This document shows positions 43,398 to 50,961 of a stretch of DNA of 64,000 nt, in pieces. Within the stretch, counting starts at the first letter, position 1; the number at the start of each line of letters is the position of its first letter. The notes beneath the pieces are model-generated. The model searched no databases, was not told the DNA's origin, and saw nothing but the letters and a program-made list of their open reading frames with translations. The DNA is taken from the NCBI RefSeq assembly GCF_014297575.1, contig NZ_CP060412.1, positions 1,240,001 to 1,304,000 on the forward strand. Reading direction: 5' to 3'. The DNA is from Dyella telluris (GTDB taxonomy: Bacteria; Pseudomonadota; Gammaproteobacteria; Xanthomonadales; Rhodanobacteraceae). A program made the translations under genes and the position numbers.

Positions 43398-44414
43398 TCA
43401 CCCCGCAAAAAACGTCCGAAACGCCACCACCGTCCGCGCCACACCCTCATCATCCACATCCAGATGCGTCACCAACCGCAACGTCGGCAAGTAACCGATG
43501 CTGATGCGGATACCCGCCTCCCGCAAATGGACGTCCAACTCCCGCAACCGATCTGCCGGCACGTCAATGAACACCATGTTCGTGTGCTGCCCAAGCAGCT
43601 TCACGCCGGGGATATCACCCAACCCGGCCGCCAGCGCCGCCGCACGCGCGTGATCGTCAGCCAGGCGGTCCACGTGATGATCCAGCGCATACTGCGCCGC
43701 CGCGGCCAGCATGCCCGCCTGGCGCCAGCCGCCACCGGCCACCTTCTTCCAGCGCCGCGCTTTTTCGATCAGAGCCGCGGACCCGACTAGCACCGAGCCG
43801 ACCGGCGCGCCCAGCCCCTTGGACAGGCAAACCGAGACGCTGTCGAAGTGCTTCGCGATCTCCCGCGCCGGCACGCCACAGGCCACGGCGGCGTTGAACA
43901 GGCGGGCGCCATCCAGATGGATGGCCAGGCTGCGTTCGCACGCGAAGTCATGCGCGGCTTTCAGGTAGTCCAGCGGCAGCACGCGACCGTGCCAGGTGTT
44001 CTCCAGCGCGAGCAGGCGCGTGCGGGCAAAGTGCGGATCGACCGGCTTGATCGCCGCGGCCACCTTGTCCAGGGGCAGGCTGCCATCGGTGTCCTGCGGA
44101 ATCGGCTGTGGCTGGATAGAACCCAGCACGGCCGCACCGCCACCTTCGAACTTGTAGGTATGCGCATCCGCACCCACCAGGTATTCGTCGCCGCGTTCGC
44201 AATGGGACATCAGCGCCACCAGGTTCGACTGCGTGCCAGTGGGCACGAACAGGCCGGCCTCGAAGCCAAGATCGGCGGCAAGGCGCTGCTGCAGCGCATT
44301 GACGGTGGGGTCTTCCCCGTAGACGTCGTCGCCTACCGCGGCATCAAGCATGGCGGCGCGCATGGCCGGCGTGGGACGGGTAACGGTGTCGCTGCGCAGG
44401 TCGATCAGGTCCAC
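43398..44414 (-). CDS. ltaE: Low-specificity L-threonine aldolase
   Basis: 338 residues from a GTG start (VDLIDLRSDTVTRPTPAM); a longer frame upstream would add 50 non-conserved residues. This PLP enzyme cleaves threonine and allo-threonine to glycine and acetaldehyde. The family features are intact: DVYGEDPTVNALQ (residues 29-41), GTQSNLVALMSH, HLDGARLFNAAVA and the PLP lysine in SVCLSKGLGAPVGSVL. Size is normal. It is convergent with phaZ across element B and divergent from the ABC exporter. Confidence 0.94.
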   Translation of the reverse strand: MDLIDLRSDTVTRPTPAMRAAMLDAAVGDDVYGEDPTVNALQQRLAADLGFEAGLFVPTGTQSNLVALMSHCERGDEYLVGADAHTYKFEGGGAAVLGSIQPQPIPQDTDGSLPLDKVAAAIKPVDPHFARTRLLALENTWHGRVLPLDYLKAAHDFACERSLAIHLDGARLFNAAVACGVPAREIAKHFDSVSVCLSKGLGAPVGSVLVGSAALIEKARRWKKVAGGGWRQAGMLAAAAQYALDHHVDRLADDHARAAALAAGLGDIPGVKLLGQHTNMVFIDVPADRLRELDVHLREAGIRISIGYLPTLRLVTHLDVDDEGVARTVVAFRTFFAG

Positions 44415-44562
44415 GGTGGTCTTCCGCTGGGAGAAACAGACCTGAAGCTTGATCGCTCGCCACAGTGGGGGCAAGGCCCGCTGACGCGCCACCAGGGCTT
44501 GGGCTAGCCTTGTTGCATGGTCTCCGCATGACGTGGGGACACGGGTCGATCGGAGCCACGGC

Positions 44563-46326
44563 ATGTCGTTCCTGGGTCTCTATCTGCGTGTCATCGCCCT
44601 GCTGGCGCCGGAACGGAAGCTGGCGATCACGCTTGCGCTGGCCAACCTGGCGCTGGCGGGTGTGTTCTTCCTGGAGCCGGTGTTGTTCGGTCGCGTGGTG
44701 GACGCGCTGGGCAGCACGCACGGTGGCGATGCGCCGCGCCTGATCGGCCTCTGGGCCGGCGTCGGTTTTGCCGGCGTACTGGCGAACGTGTGGGTGTCGC
44801 TGCATGCCGACCGGCTTGCGCACCGGCGGCGGCTTGCCGCCATCGCGCTGTTCTTCGAACACGCCGCATCGATGCCGATGTCGTTCCACGGCGAGTACCA
44901 CACGGGTCGTCTCTCGCGCATCATGAATGTCGGCGTGAGCAATCTGTTCAACCTGTGGCTGAGTTTTTTCCGCGAGCATCTCGCCACGCTGCTGTCGATC
45001 GTGGTGATGGTGCCGGTGGCGCTGTGGCTGAACTGGAAGCTGGCGCTGCTGATGATCGCGCTGCTGCTTTGCTTTTCCATCTTCAATGCCGTGGCGGTGC
45101 AGCGCACGCACAAGGCGCAGGGCGAAGTGGAAGAGCTGCACCACGAGATCGCCACGCGCGCCGGTGACGTGTTCGGCAACGTGACGGTGGTGCAGAGTTT
45201 CACGCGCCTGGCGGCGGAATCGCGCGCGCTGCACGATCTGATGACGCGCACGCTCAACGCGCAGTATCCCGTGCTGCGCGGCTGGGCGATCCTCTCAGTA
45301 CTCAACCGGGCGGCGAGCACACTGACCATCGTGGCCATTTTCGCGGTTGGCGCCGCGTTGCATGCGCGCGGCGAGATCAGCGTGGGCGGCATCGTGAGTT
45401 TCGTGGGTTTTTCGATGCTGCTGATCGGGCGACTGGAGCAGTTCGCCACCTTCCTCTCGAACCTGTTTTTCCAGTCGCAGTCGCTGCGCGATTTCTTCAC
45501 GGTGCTGGATCGCAGGTCGGAGATCGAGGATCGCCCCGGCGCCATCGCCCTGCCCCGCGTCCGGGGCGAGGTGGTGTTCGAGCAGGTCAGCTTTGGCTAC
45601 GACCCGGTGCAGCCGGCGCTGCACGACCTGAACTTCCGCGCACCGCCGGGCAGCACGATTGCATTGGTAGGCCCCACCGGCGCCGGCAAGAGCACGGCGC
45701 TGAGCCTGCTGTACCGCGCGTACGATCCCAGCGCGGGACGCGTGACGGTGGATGGCCACGACGTGCGCGACGTGACGCTGGAATCGCTGCGCCAGAACAT
45801 CGGCGTGGTGTTCCAGGACGCGGGCATGTTCTACCGCTCCATCCTGGACAACCTGCGCGTGGGCAACCCGGATGCCGACCCCGGCCAGATCGAGGCGGCG
45901 GTGGCGTCGGCCGAAGCCGCGGCCTTCATCGCGCGCAAACCCGAAGGGCTGGAAACGCTGGTGGCCGAGCGCGGCCGCTCGCTGTCCGGTGGCGAGCGCC
46001 AACGCCTGGCCATTGCACGCGCCATGCTGAAGGACGCGCCCATCCTGATCCTCGACGAAGCCACCAGCGCACTGGACAACGCCACCGAGGCACGCATCCA
46101 GCGCGCACTCGACCGGCTGACGGTGGGGCGCACCACTTTCGTAATCGCGCACCGCCTGTCCACGGTGCGACACGCCGACCTGATCCTGGTGCTGGATCAG
46201 GGGCGTCTGGTCGAACAGGGACGTTTCGATGAACTGATCCGCAAGGGCGGCCTGTTCGTTCGCCTGGCGGAAGATGGGCAGTTCGTGGCGGACGCGGAGG
46301 ATGCGCCCGCGAGCGGGGAGGAGTGA
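44563..46326 (+). CDS. ABC exporter, fused permease-ATPase (NdvA-like glucan exporter family)
   Basis: 587 residues. The N-terminal membrane domain (about 1-310) has six segments. The nucleotide-binding domain (about 335-570) shows Walker A VGPTGAGKS, Q-loop VVFQDAGMFYRS, signature LSGGERQRLAIARAML, Walker B ILILDEATSALD and the H-loop IAHRLS. Short extracytoplasmic loops and MSFHGEYHTGRLSRIMNVGV match the cyclic beta-1,2-glucan exporter group (NdvA/ChvA). A general lipid or drug exporter cannot be excluded. No glucan synthase lies in the window. It starts with a CGGAGCC ribosome site. Confidence 0.88.
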   Translation: MSFLGLYLRVIALLAPERKLAITLALANLALAGVFFLEPVLFGRVVDALGSTHGGDAPRLIGLWAGVGFAGVLANVWVSLHADRLAHRRRLAAIALFFEHAASMPMSFHGEYHTGRLSRIMNVGVSNLFNLWLSFFREHLATLLSIVVMVPVALWLNWKLALLMIALLLCFSIFNAVAVQRTHKAQGEVEELHHEIATRAGDVFGNVTVVQSFTRLAAESRALHDLMTRTLNAQYPVLRGWAILSVLNRAASTLTIVAIFAVGAALHARGEISVGGIVSFVGFSMLLIGRLEQFATFLSNLFFQSQSLRDFFTVLDRRSEIEDRPGAIALPRVRGEVVFEQVSFGYDPVQPALHDLNFRAPPGSTIALVGPTGAGKSTALSLLYRAYDPSAGRVTVDGHDVRDVTLESLRQNIGVVFQDAGMFYRSILDNLRVGNPDADPGQIEAAVASAEAAAFIARKPEGLETLVAERGRSLSGGERQRLAIARAMLKDAPILILDEATSALDNATEARIQRALDRLTVGRTTFVIAHRLSTVRHADLILVLDQGRLVEQGRFDELIRKGGLFVRLAEDGQFVADAEDAPASGEE

Positions 46327-46347
46327 CGAACGAAACCCGGGAGCCAT

Positions 46348-46426
46348 GCAGGAGCGCACTCGTGCGCGACCGATGAGCCAGGTCGATCCCGCTCCGTCGG
46401 ACGGTCGCGCACACGTGCGCTCCTAC
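46348..46426. repeat. GTAG-type REPIN, copy R5
   Basis: GCAGGAGCGCACTCGTGCGC (head GCAG) and GCGCACACGTGCGCTCCTAC. It fills the convergent ABC exporter/lptG junction. Confidence 0.87.
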
Positions 46427-46447
46427 ATGGAGTACAACGCGCTGACG

Positions 46448-47548
46448 CTACCCGTGCTTGCGGAAGTACACCCAGGCGATCACCGCCAGGATCACCGCAG
46501 GCAGCAGATTGGCCACCAGCGGCGGCACGCCGTACACGGTGCCGAAGTTCACCATGGCCTTCTGCAGGAAGTACCAGCCGATGGCCAGCAGCATGCCGAT
46601 GAACATGCGCTTGCCCAGGCCGCCGGAACGCAGCGTGCCGAACGAGAACGGCATGGCCAGAAGCACCAGCACCAGCACGTTCACCGGATACAGCGCGCGG
46701 GTCCAGAACGCGGAGGCATAGACGCCCGGGTTCTGCCCGTTCTGTTCCAGATAGCTGATGTTGCGGCGAAGGTCGCGCATGGGCAGGTATTGCGGCTGGA
46801 TCACCGACTGCTCAAGCACCTGCGGATTGAGCCGCGAATCCCAGGTCTGGCTCGCCGCCGTCGTGGAGTGCGTACCGGCATCGTCCAGCGTGGTGCTGCG
46901 CACCTTGCTCATCACCCACTGGCGGCCGTCGTGCTCGGCGGTCTGCGCCCAGTCGAAGCGCTTCACCTGGCCGTCCGGCGTGAGCGTGAACACGCGCACG
47001 TCGAGCAGCTGCACGGTGTTGTGCGTGGCGGTGCGCTTGGCTACCCAGCCCTTGGCGTTGATGACGCGATCACCATCACGCGCCCACAAGCCGGAGGCGC
47101 CACCCAGGCCCACGTTGTTCGACTTCAGGCGCAGCTGCATGGCCTGCGCCTGCTGGTCGCCCCACGGTGCCGCGGTTTCGCCCAGGATCACCACGGCCAC
47201 CACCAGGATGGCCACCACGCCCACGGCCGAGGCCGCGATGCGCAGCTTGGACAGGCCGCAGGCACGCAGCGCGGTGAGCTCGTTGGTAGCCGCCAGGCCA
47301 CCCAGGCCCAGCAGGCCGCCGATTAGCGCCGCGTTGCCGAACATTTCGTACAGGCGACGCGGGAACGTGACCAGCACGTAGACCACGGCGTTGGTCACGG
47401 TGTAGCCGTTCTTGCCCACGTTGCCCAGCTGGCGCAGGAACTGGAATACCGCGTCCAGGCCGGTGATCACCAGCCAGACCGTCAGCAGCGAGCCCAGCAC
47501 CGTGGTGCCGACCAGCCAGTCGACACGGCGAATGCGCAGCGAAGCCAT
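46448..47548 (-). CDS. lptG: LPS export ABC transporter permease LptG
   Basis: 366 residues. LptG is one of the two permeases of the LptB2FGC complex that extracts LPS from the inner membrane. Six membrane segments are split three and three (for example VGTTVLGSLLTVWLVITGLDA early and LVLVLLAMPFSFGTLRSGGL late) around a periplasmic jelly-roll domain (about 105-275). ELTALRACGLSKLRI is the conserved coupling helix that contacts LptB. The ATG shares one base with the lptF stop (TGATG), so the pair is translationally coupled. Confidence 0.95.
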   Translation of the reverse strand: MASLRIRRVDWLVGTTVLGSLLTVWLVITGLDAVFQFLRQLGNVGKNGYTVTNAVVYVLVTFPRRLYEMFGNAALIGGLLGLGGLAATNELTALRACGLSKLRIAASAVGVVAILVVAVVILGETAAPWGDQQAQAMQLRLKSNNVGLGGASGLWARDGDRVINAKGWVAKRTATHNTVQLLDVRVFTLTPDGQVKRFDWAQTAEHDGRQWVMSKVRSTTLDDAGTHSTTAASQTWDSRLNPQVLEQSVIQPQYLPMRDLRRNISYLEQNGQNPGVYASAFWTRALYPVNVLVLVLLAMPFSFGTLRSGGLGKRMFIGMLLAIGWYFLQKAMVNFGTVYGVPPLVANLLPAVILAVIAWVYFRKHG

Positions 47549-48651
47549 CAGGCACCCGCCTTGCGCGGTTTGCGCGGCGAGTACTGGTTCTGGAACATGC
47601 GGACGGCCACGGCGAACACGATGGCGGTGATCACCCACATCGGGAACGAATGGTGCCAGTGGCCCTTGATGATCTGGCCGCGGCAGATCGCCAGCAGCAG
47701 GTAATAGAAATAGAACGTGAGGATGGCCAGGAACAGTCGGCCAAAGCGCGGTTCACGCGGACTCTGTCGCGACAGCGGCAGCGCAAGCGTCAGCAGCACC
47801 AGCGTCATGAACGGCGCAATGGTGCGCCAGGCGAATTCCGCGCGCGAATCGGGGTTGTCCGTGCGCAGCAGCTGGGCCAGCGTCATGGAGTGCGCGGGAT
47901 CTTCGTCGTCGCTGTCGGACTGGACGTTGTCCAGCGAGGCGTCGTTGCGCTCGTACTTCATCTTGCGCCAGTTGTCCGCGCCCAGCGGGATGTCGTACTG
48001 GTAGCCGTCCCACAGTGCCAGGAAGCGGCCGCTGCCATCGGTTTCCTGATAGAGCTGGCCGTGCTTGCCGGTCACCAGCTTGATATGGGGAACGTTGTCG
48101 CGCCCGGTGCGCTCGGTGGCAATGAAGGTATTGCCCAGCGTGCTGCCGTCGCGGCTCAGCTCATCCACGAAAATGATGCCGCCCTTGCCCGGCAGCGGCG
48201 TGAAACGGCCCGCGTCGAGGCCCGCCGCGATCACCGAGCGGTTGGCCGCAGCCACCAGCTGGTCCGAGGTGCGGGCCGCCCAGGGGCCCAGCCACAACGC
48301 CACCGTACCCACCAGCACCGCCACGGTCACGGCCAGGATGCTCACCGGGCGCAGCAGGCCCGAAGCGCCCATGCCCGAGGAGGCCAGCACGTGCATCTCG
48401 CTTTCGCGGTACATGCGGCCCAAGCCGTTGAGCACGCCCAGGAAGGCCGACAGGGGCAGCAGCGTGGACAGGCCGTCCAGCATGTTCAGGCCCAGCACCT
48501 GGAACATCACGCTGGCCGGAAAACTGCCATTGGCAACCTGCTGCAGCACGCGCGCGAACGAGGTGCCCGCCATGATGGCCAGCAGCACGATGGCGGTGGC
48601 GGCGACGGTTTGCGCCAGCTCACGCAGGAAATAACGATCGAGGATGCTCAG
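47548..48651 (-). CDS. lptF: LPS export ABC transporter permease LptF, apparently initiated at CTG
   Basis: 367 residues when begun at CTG 48651. No ATG, GTG or TTG in frame precedes the conserved N-terminus SILDRYFLRELAQTVAA: an in-frame TGA lies three codons upstream of the CTG, and the first standard start is a GTG inside the first membrane helix (48588), which would remove 21 residues. A GAGGA Shine-Dalgarno sits 6 bp before the CTG. The rest is normal LptF: MHVLASSGMGASGLLRP coupling helix, a periplasmic domain (about 130-265), and three C-terminal helices including PFMTLVLLTLALPLSRQSPR. It is co-transcribed with lptG and divergent from pepA. Confidence 0.88.
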   Translation of the reverse strand: MSILDRYFLRELAQTVAATAIVLLAIMAGTSFARVLQQVANGSFPASVMFQVLGLNMLDGLSTLLPLSAFLGVLNGLGRMYRESEMHVLASSGMGASGLLRPVSILAVTVAVLVGTVALWLGPWAARTSDQLVAAANRSVIAAGLDAGRFTPLPGKGGIIFVDELSRDGSTLGNTFIATERTGRDNVPHIKLVTGKHGQLYQETDGSGRFLALWDGYQYDIPLGADNWRKMKYERNDASLDNVQSDSDDEDPAHSMTLAQLLRTDNPDSRAEFAWRTIAPFMTLVLLTLALPLSRQSPREPRFGRLFLAILTFYFYYLLLAICRGQIIKGHWHHSFPMWVITAIVFAVAVRMFQNQYSPRKPRKAGA

Positions 48652-48657
48652 AACCGG

Positions 48658-48662
48658 TCCTC
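48658..48662 (-). promoter_or_regulatory. Shine-Dalgarno supporting the CTG start of lptF
   Basis: GAGGA on the minus strand, 6 bp before CTG 48651. It overlaps the in-frame TGA that closes the frame upstream. Confidence 0.6.
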
Positions 48663-48855
48663 AGGCATGGAACACCCCGCGCAGGCGCGCGGGCGGGGAA
48701 ACAGCAGTGAAGTGTACGGGCTGGCGGCCTGTTCTTGGGGACTGTTTCTCGACATGCGATAAGATGAAGGGCTTGGCGCCGCCCCAACCCCGGGCGTGGC
48801 AAACCCCAAGTCTAGCCTGTCCGACCCTTTCCGGACCTTTCTGCAGGACATCTCC

Positions 48856-50346
48856 ATGACTCTCCAGTTCAGCCTTGGCTCCGCCGCCCCCGAATCCGTC
48901 GACACCCCTTGCGTGGTGGTCGGCGTCTACGAGAACGGCCTGCTCACCAGTGCCGCCGCCCGTGTGGACACCGCCGCGAACGGCGCCATCAAGCGCCAGG
49001 TGGAGAGCGGTGACATCAATGGCAAGGCCGGCACCACGGCGGTGCTGTTCGCGCCCGAGGGCGTGGCAGCCAAACGCGTGCTGGTGGTGGGTCTGGGAAC
49101 GCAGAAGACGTTCGACGGTGCACGCTACCAGAAGGTGAATATCGAGGCCGCGCGCGCCCTGGGCCGCCTGCCCATCGCCAGCGCCGTGTCCTACCTGGCC
49201 GAAGTGGACGTGCCCGGCCACGACGCCGCCTGGCGCGTGCGCGTCGCCGCCCTGGCCGCCGATTACGCCGCCTACCGCTACACCGCCACCTTCAAGCCGC
49301 GCGAAAAGGCCGCGCAACCGGAGCTTGGCACCCTGACCTTTGCCGGCGGCGACGACGCCAAGGTCGGCCTGGACCAGGCCGCCGCCCTTGCCCAGGGCGT
49401 GCGCTTCGCGCGCGAGCTGGCCAACCTGCCGCCGAACATCTGCAACCCTGCCTACATCGCCGCGCAGGCCGAACAGTTCGCCGCGCAGCATGACAAGGTC
49501 AGCTGCACCGTGCTTGACCACGAGAAGATGGGCGAGCTCGGCTTCGGCTCACTGCTGGCCGTGGGCCGCGGCTCGGCCAACAAGCCCAAGCTGGTCATCC
49601 TTGAATACAAGGGCGGCGCCGAAGGCGACAAGCCGTATGCCTTCGTCGGCAAGGGCATCACCTTCGACACCGGCGGCATCAGCCTGAAGCCGGGCCCGGG
49701 CATGGAAGAAATGAAGTTCGACATGGGCGGCGCCGCCGGCGTGCTCGGCAGCTTCGTGGCCACCGTGAAGCTGGGCCTGCCGGTGAACCTGGTGTGCGTG
49801 GTGCCGGCCGTGGAAAACATGCCCGACGGCGACAGCTACCGCCCCAGCGACGTGCTCACCAGCCTGTCGGGCCTGACCATCGAGGTGCTCAACACCGACG
49901 CCGAAGGCCGCCTGATCCTGTGCGATGCGCTCACCTACACCGCGCAGACCTTCCAGCCGAAGGTGCTGATCGATGCCGCCACGCTGACCGGCGCGTGCGT
50001 GATCGCGCTGGGCAAGCACGCCAGCGGCCTGATGAGCAAGCACGACGACCTCGCCGCCGAGCTGATCGCCGCCGGTGAGCACACGCTGGATCGCGCATGG
50101 CGCCTGCCGCTGTGGGACGACTACCAGGTGCAGCTGGAATCGGGCTTCGCCGACGTGGCCAACATCGGCGGCAAGAATGCCGGTGCCATCACCGCCGGCT
50201 GCTTCCTCGCCCGCTTCACCGAAGGCCAGCGCTGGGCCCACCTGGACATCGCCGGCACGGCATGGGACGAGGGCCGCAAGGGTCTGGCCACCGGCCGCCC
50301 GGTGTCGCTGCTGGTGCAGTGGCTGATCGATCAAGCCAGTAAATAA
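48856..50346 (+). CDS. pepA: Leucyl aminopeptidase
   Basis: 496 residues from MTLQFSLGSA; an in-frame ATG 20 codons upstream is not favoured. The M17 metallopeptidase domain is complete: GKGITFDTGGISLKPG with the first metal Lys/Asp, the signature NTDAEGRL with metal-binding Asp and Glu, and AATLTGACVIALG. In gammaproteobacteria PepA is a hexameric aminopeptidase and also a DNA-binding accessory factor for Xer recombination, notable because xerD lies 9 kb away. It is divergent from lptF and followed by holC, a common order in this group. Confidence 0.96.
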   Translation: MTLQFSLGSAAPESVDTPCVVVGVYENGLLTSAAARVDTAANGAIKRQVESGDINGKAGTTAVLFAPEGVAAKRVLVVGLGTQKTFDGARYQKVNIEAARALGRLPIASAVSYLAEVDVPGHDAAWRVRVAALAADYAAYRYTATFKPREKAAQPELGTLTFAGGDDAKVGLDQAAALAQGVRFARELANLPPNICNPAYIAAQAEQFAAQHDKVSCTVLDHEKMGELGFGSLLAVGRGSANKPKLVILEYKGGAEGDKPYAFVGKGITFDTGGISLKPGPGMEEMKFDMGGAAGVLGSFVATVKLGLPVNLVCVVPAVENMPDGDSYRPSDVLTSLSGLTIEVLNTDAEGRLILCDALTYTAQTFQPKVLIDAATLTGACVIALGKHASGLMSKHDDLAAELIAAGEHTLDRAWRLPLWDDYQVQLESGFADVANIGGKNAGAITAGCFLARFTEGQRWAHLDIAGTAWDEGRKGLATGRPVSLLVQWLIDQASK

Positions 50347-50425
50347 GCTATAGAAGTGAGCAACGAGAGAAGGCAGGGCCCTGCCTTCTCTCACTCCTCT
50401 TTCCTCTCCACTCACTTCTCGCCCC
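50347..50425. repeat. GAGTGAGAAGTGAG-type inverted repeat, copy 2
   Basis: GAAGTGAGCAACGAGAGAAG, then a GGCAGGGCCCTGCC core, then CTTCTCTCACTCC and CACTCACTTCTC. It fills the whole pepA–holC gap and ends directly before the holC ATG. Confidence 0.7.
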
Positions 50426-50426
50426 T

Positions 50427-50849
50427 ATGCCTCGCGCCGATTTCTACCTGATCGACAAGCCGCGCTTCCGCGAACAGCCGCTGTTGCTGGTGTGCGAGCT
50501 GGCCAAACGCGCCAACGCCGCGCAGCAGCCGACCTTGATCCTCGCACGCGATTTCGCCCAGGCCGAAGCCATCGAAGAACTGCTGTGGGAATTCGACGAA
50601 GACGGCTTCATCACGCACCAGATCGCCGGTGACGATGACGACCACGTCACCGCCGTGCTGATCGTGCCGCCCGGCATCGAAACGCCCGACCGCCCGATGC
50701 TGATCAACCTGCGGGAGGAGTGCGCGCCCGGCAACTACCAGCGCGTACTGGAAGTGGTTGCCGCCGACCCCGCCGAACGCGAGGGTTCGCGCACGCGCTG
50801 GACCGAGTACAAGCGCCTCGGGTTCGACGTGACCAAGCACGATATGTAA
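50427..50849 (+). CDS. holC: DNA polymerase III chi subunit
   Basis: 140 residues. Chi links the clamp-loader subunit psi to SSB at the replication fork. The family pattern is visible: FYLIDKPRFREQPLLLVCEL (residues 6-25), ALAKRANAAQQ-like helix, ILARDFAQAEAIEELLWEF, then PRPMLINLREE-type core and a C-terminal RTRWTEYKRLGFDVTKH. It follows pepA, as in many gammaproteobacteria, but valS does not come next. A hybrid kinase on the opposite strand follows beyond REPIN R6. Confidence 0.93.
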   Translation: MPRADFYLIDKPRFREQPLLLVCELAKRANAAQQPTLILARDFAQAEAIEELLWEFDEDGFITHQIAGDDDDHVTAVLIVPPGIETPDRPMLINLREECAPGNYQRVLEVVAADPAEREGSRTRWTEYKRLGFDVTKHDM

Positions 50850-50864
50850 CGCCCCTGGCTCTCT

Positions 50865-50942
50865 GTAGGAGCGCGCTTGCGCGCGACCGCAGAGCTCCTT
50901 ATCACCGCAGACGGCGAGCATCGCGCGCAAGCGCGCTCCCAC
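50865..50942. repeat. GTAG-type REPIN, copy R6, with compensatory stem changes
   Basis: GTAGGAGCGCGCTTGCGCGC and GCGCGCAAGCGCGCTCCCAC. The A and T of the usual GCGCACTTGTGCGC stem are both changed to G and C in each arm. The terminal CTAC is CCAC. It sits at the convergent holC/kinase junction. Confidence 0.87.
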
Positions 50943-50961
50943 AGAAGACGATCGGTGCGGC

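Noticed and set aside
48735..48765. TTGGGG / GATAAG pair as the pepA promoter
   Set aside because: The spacing is right, but both boxes are poor matches.
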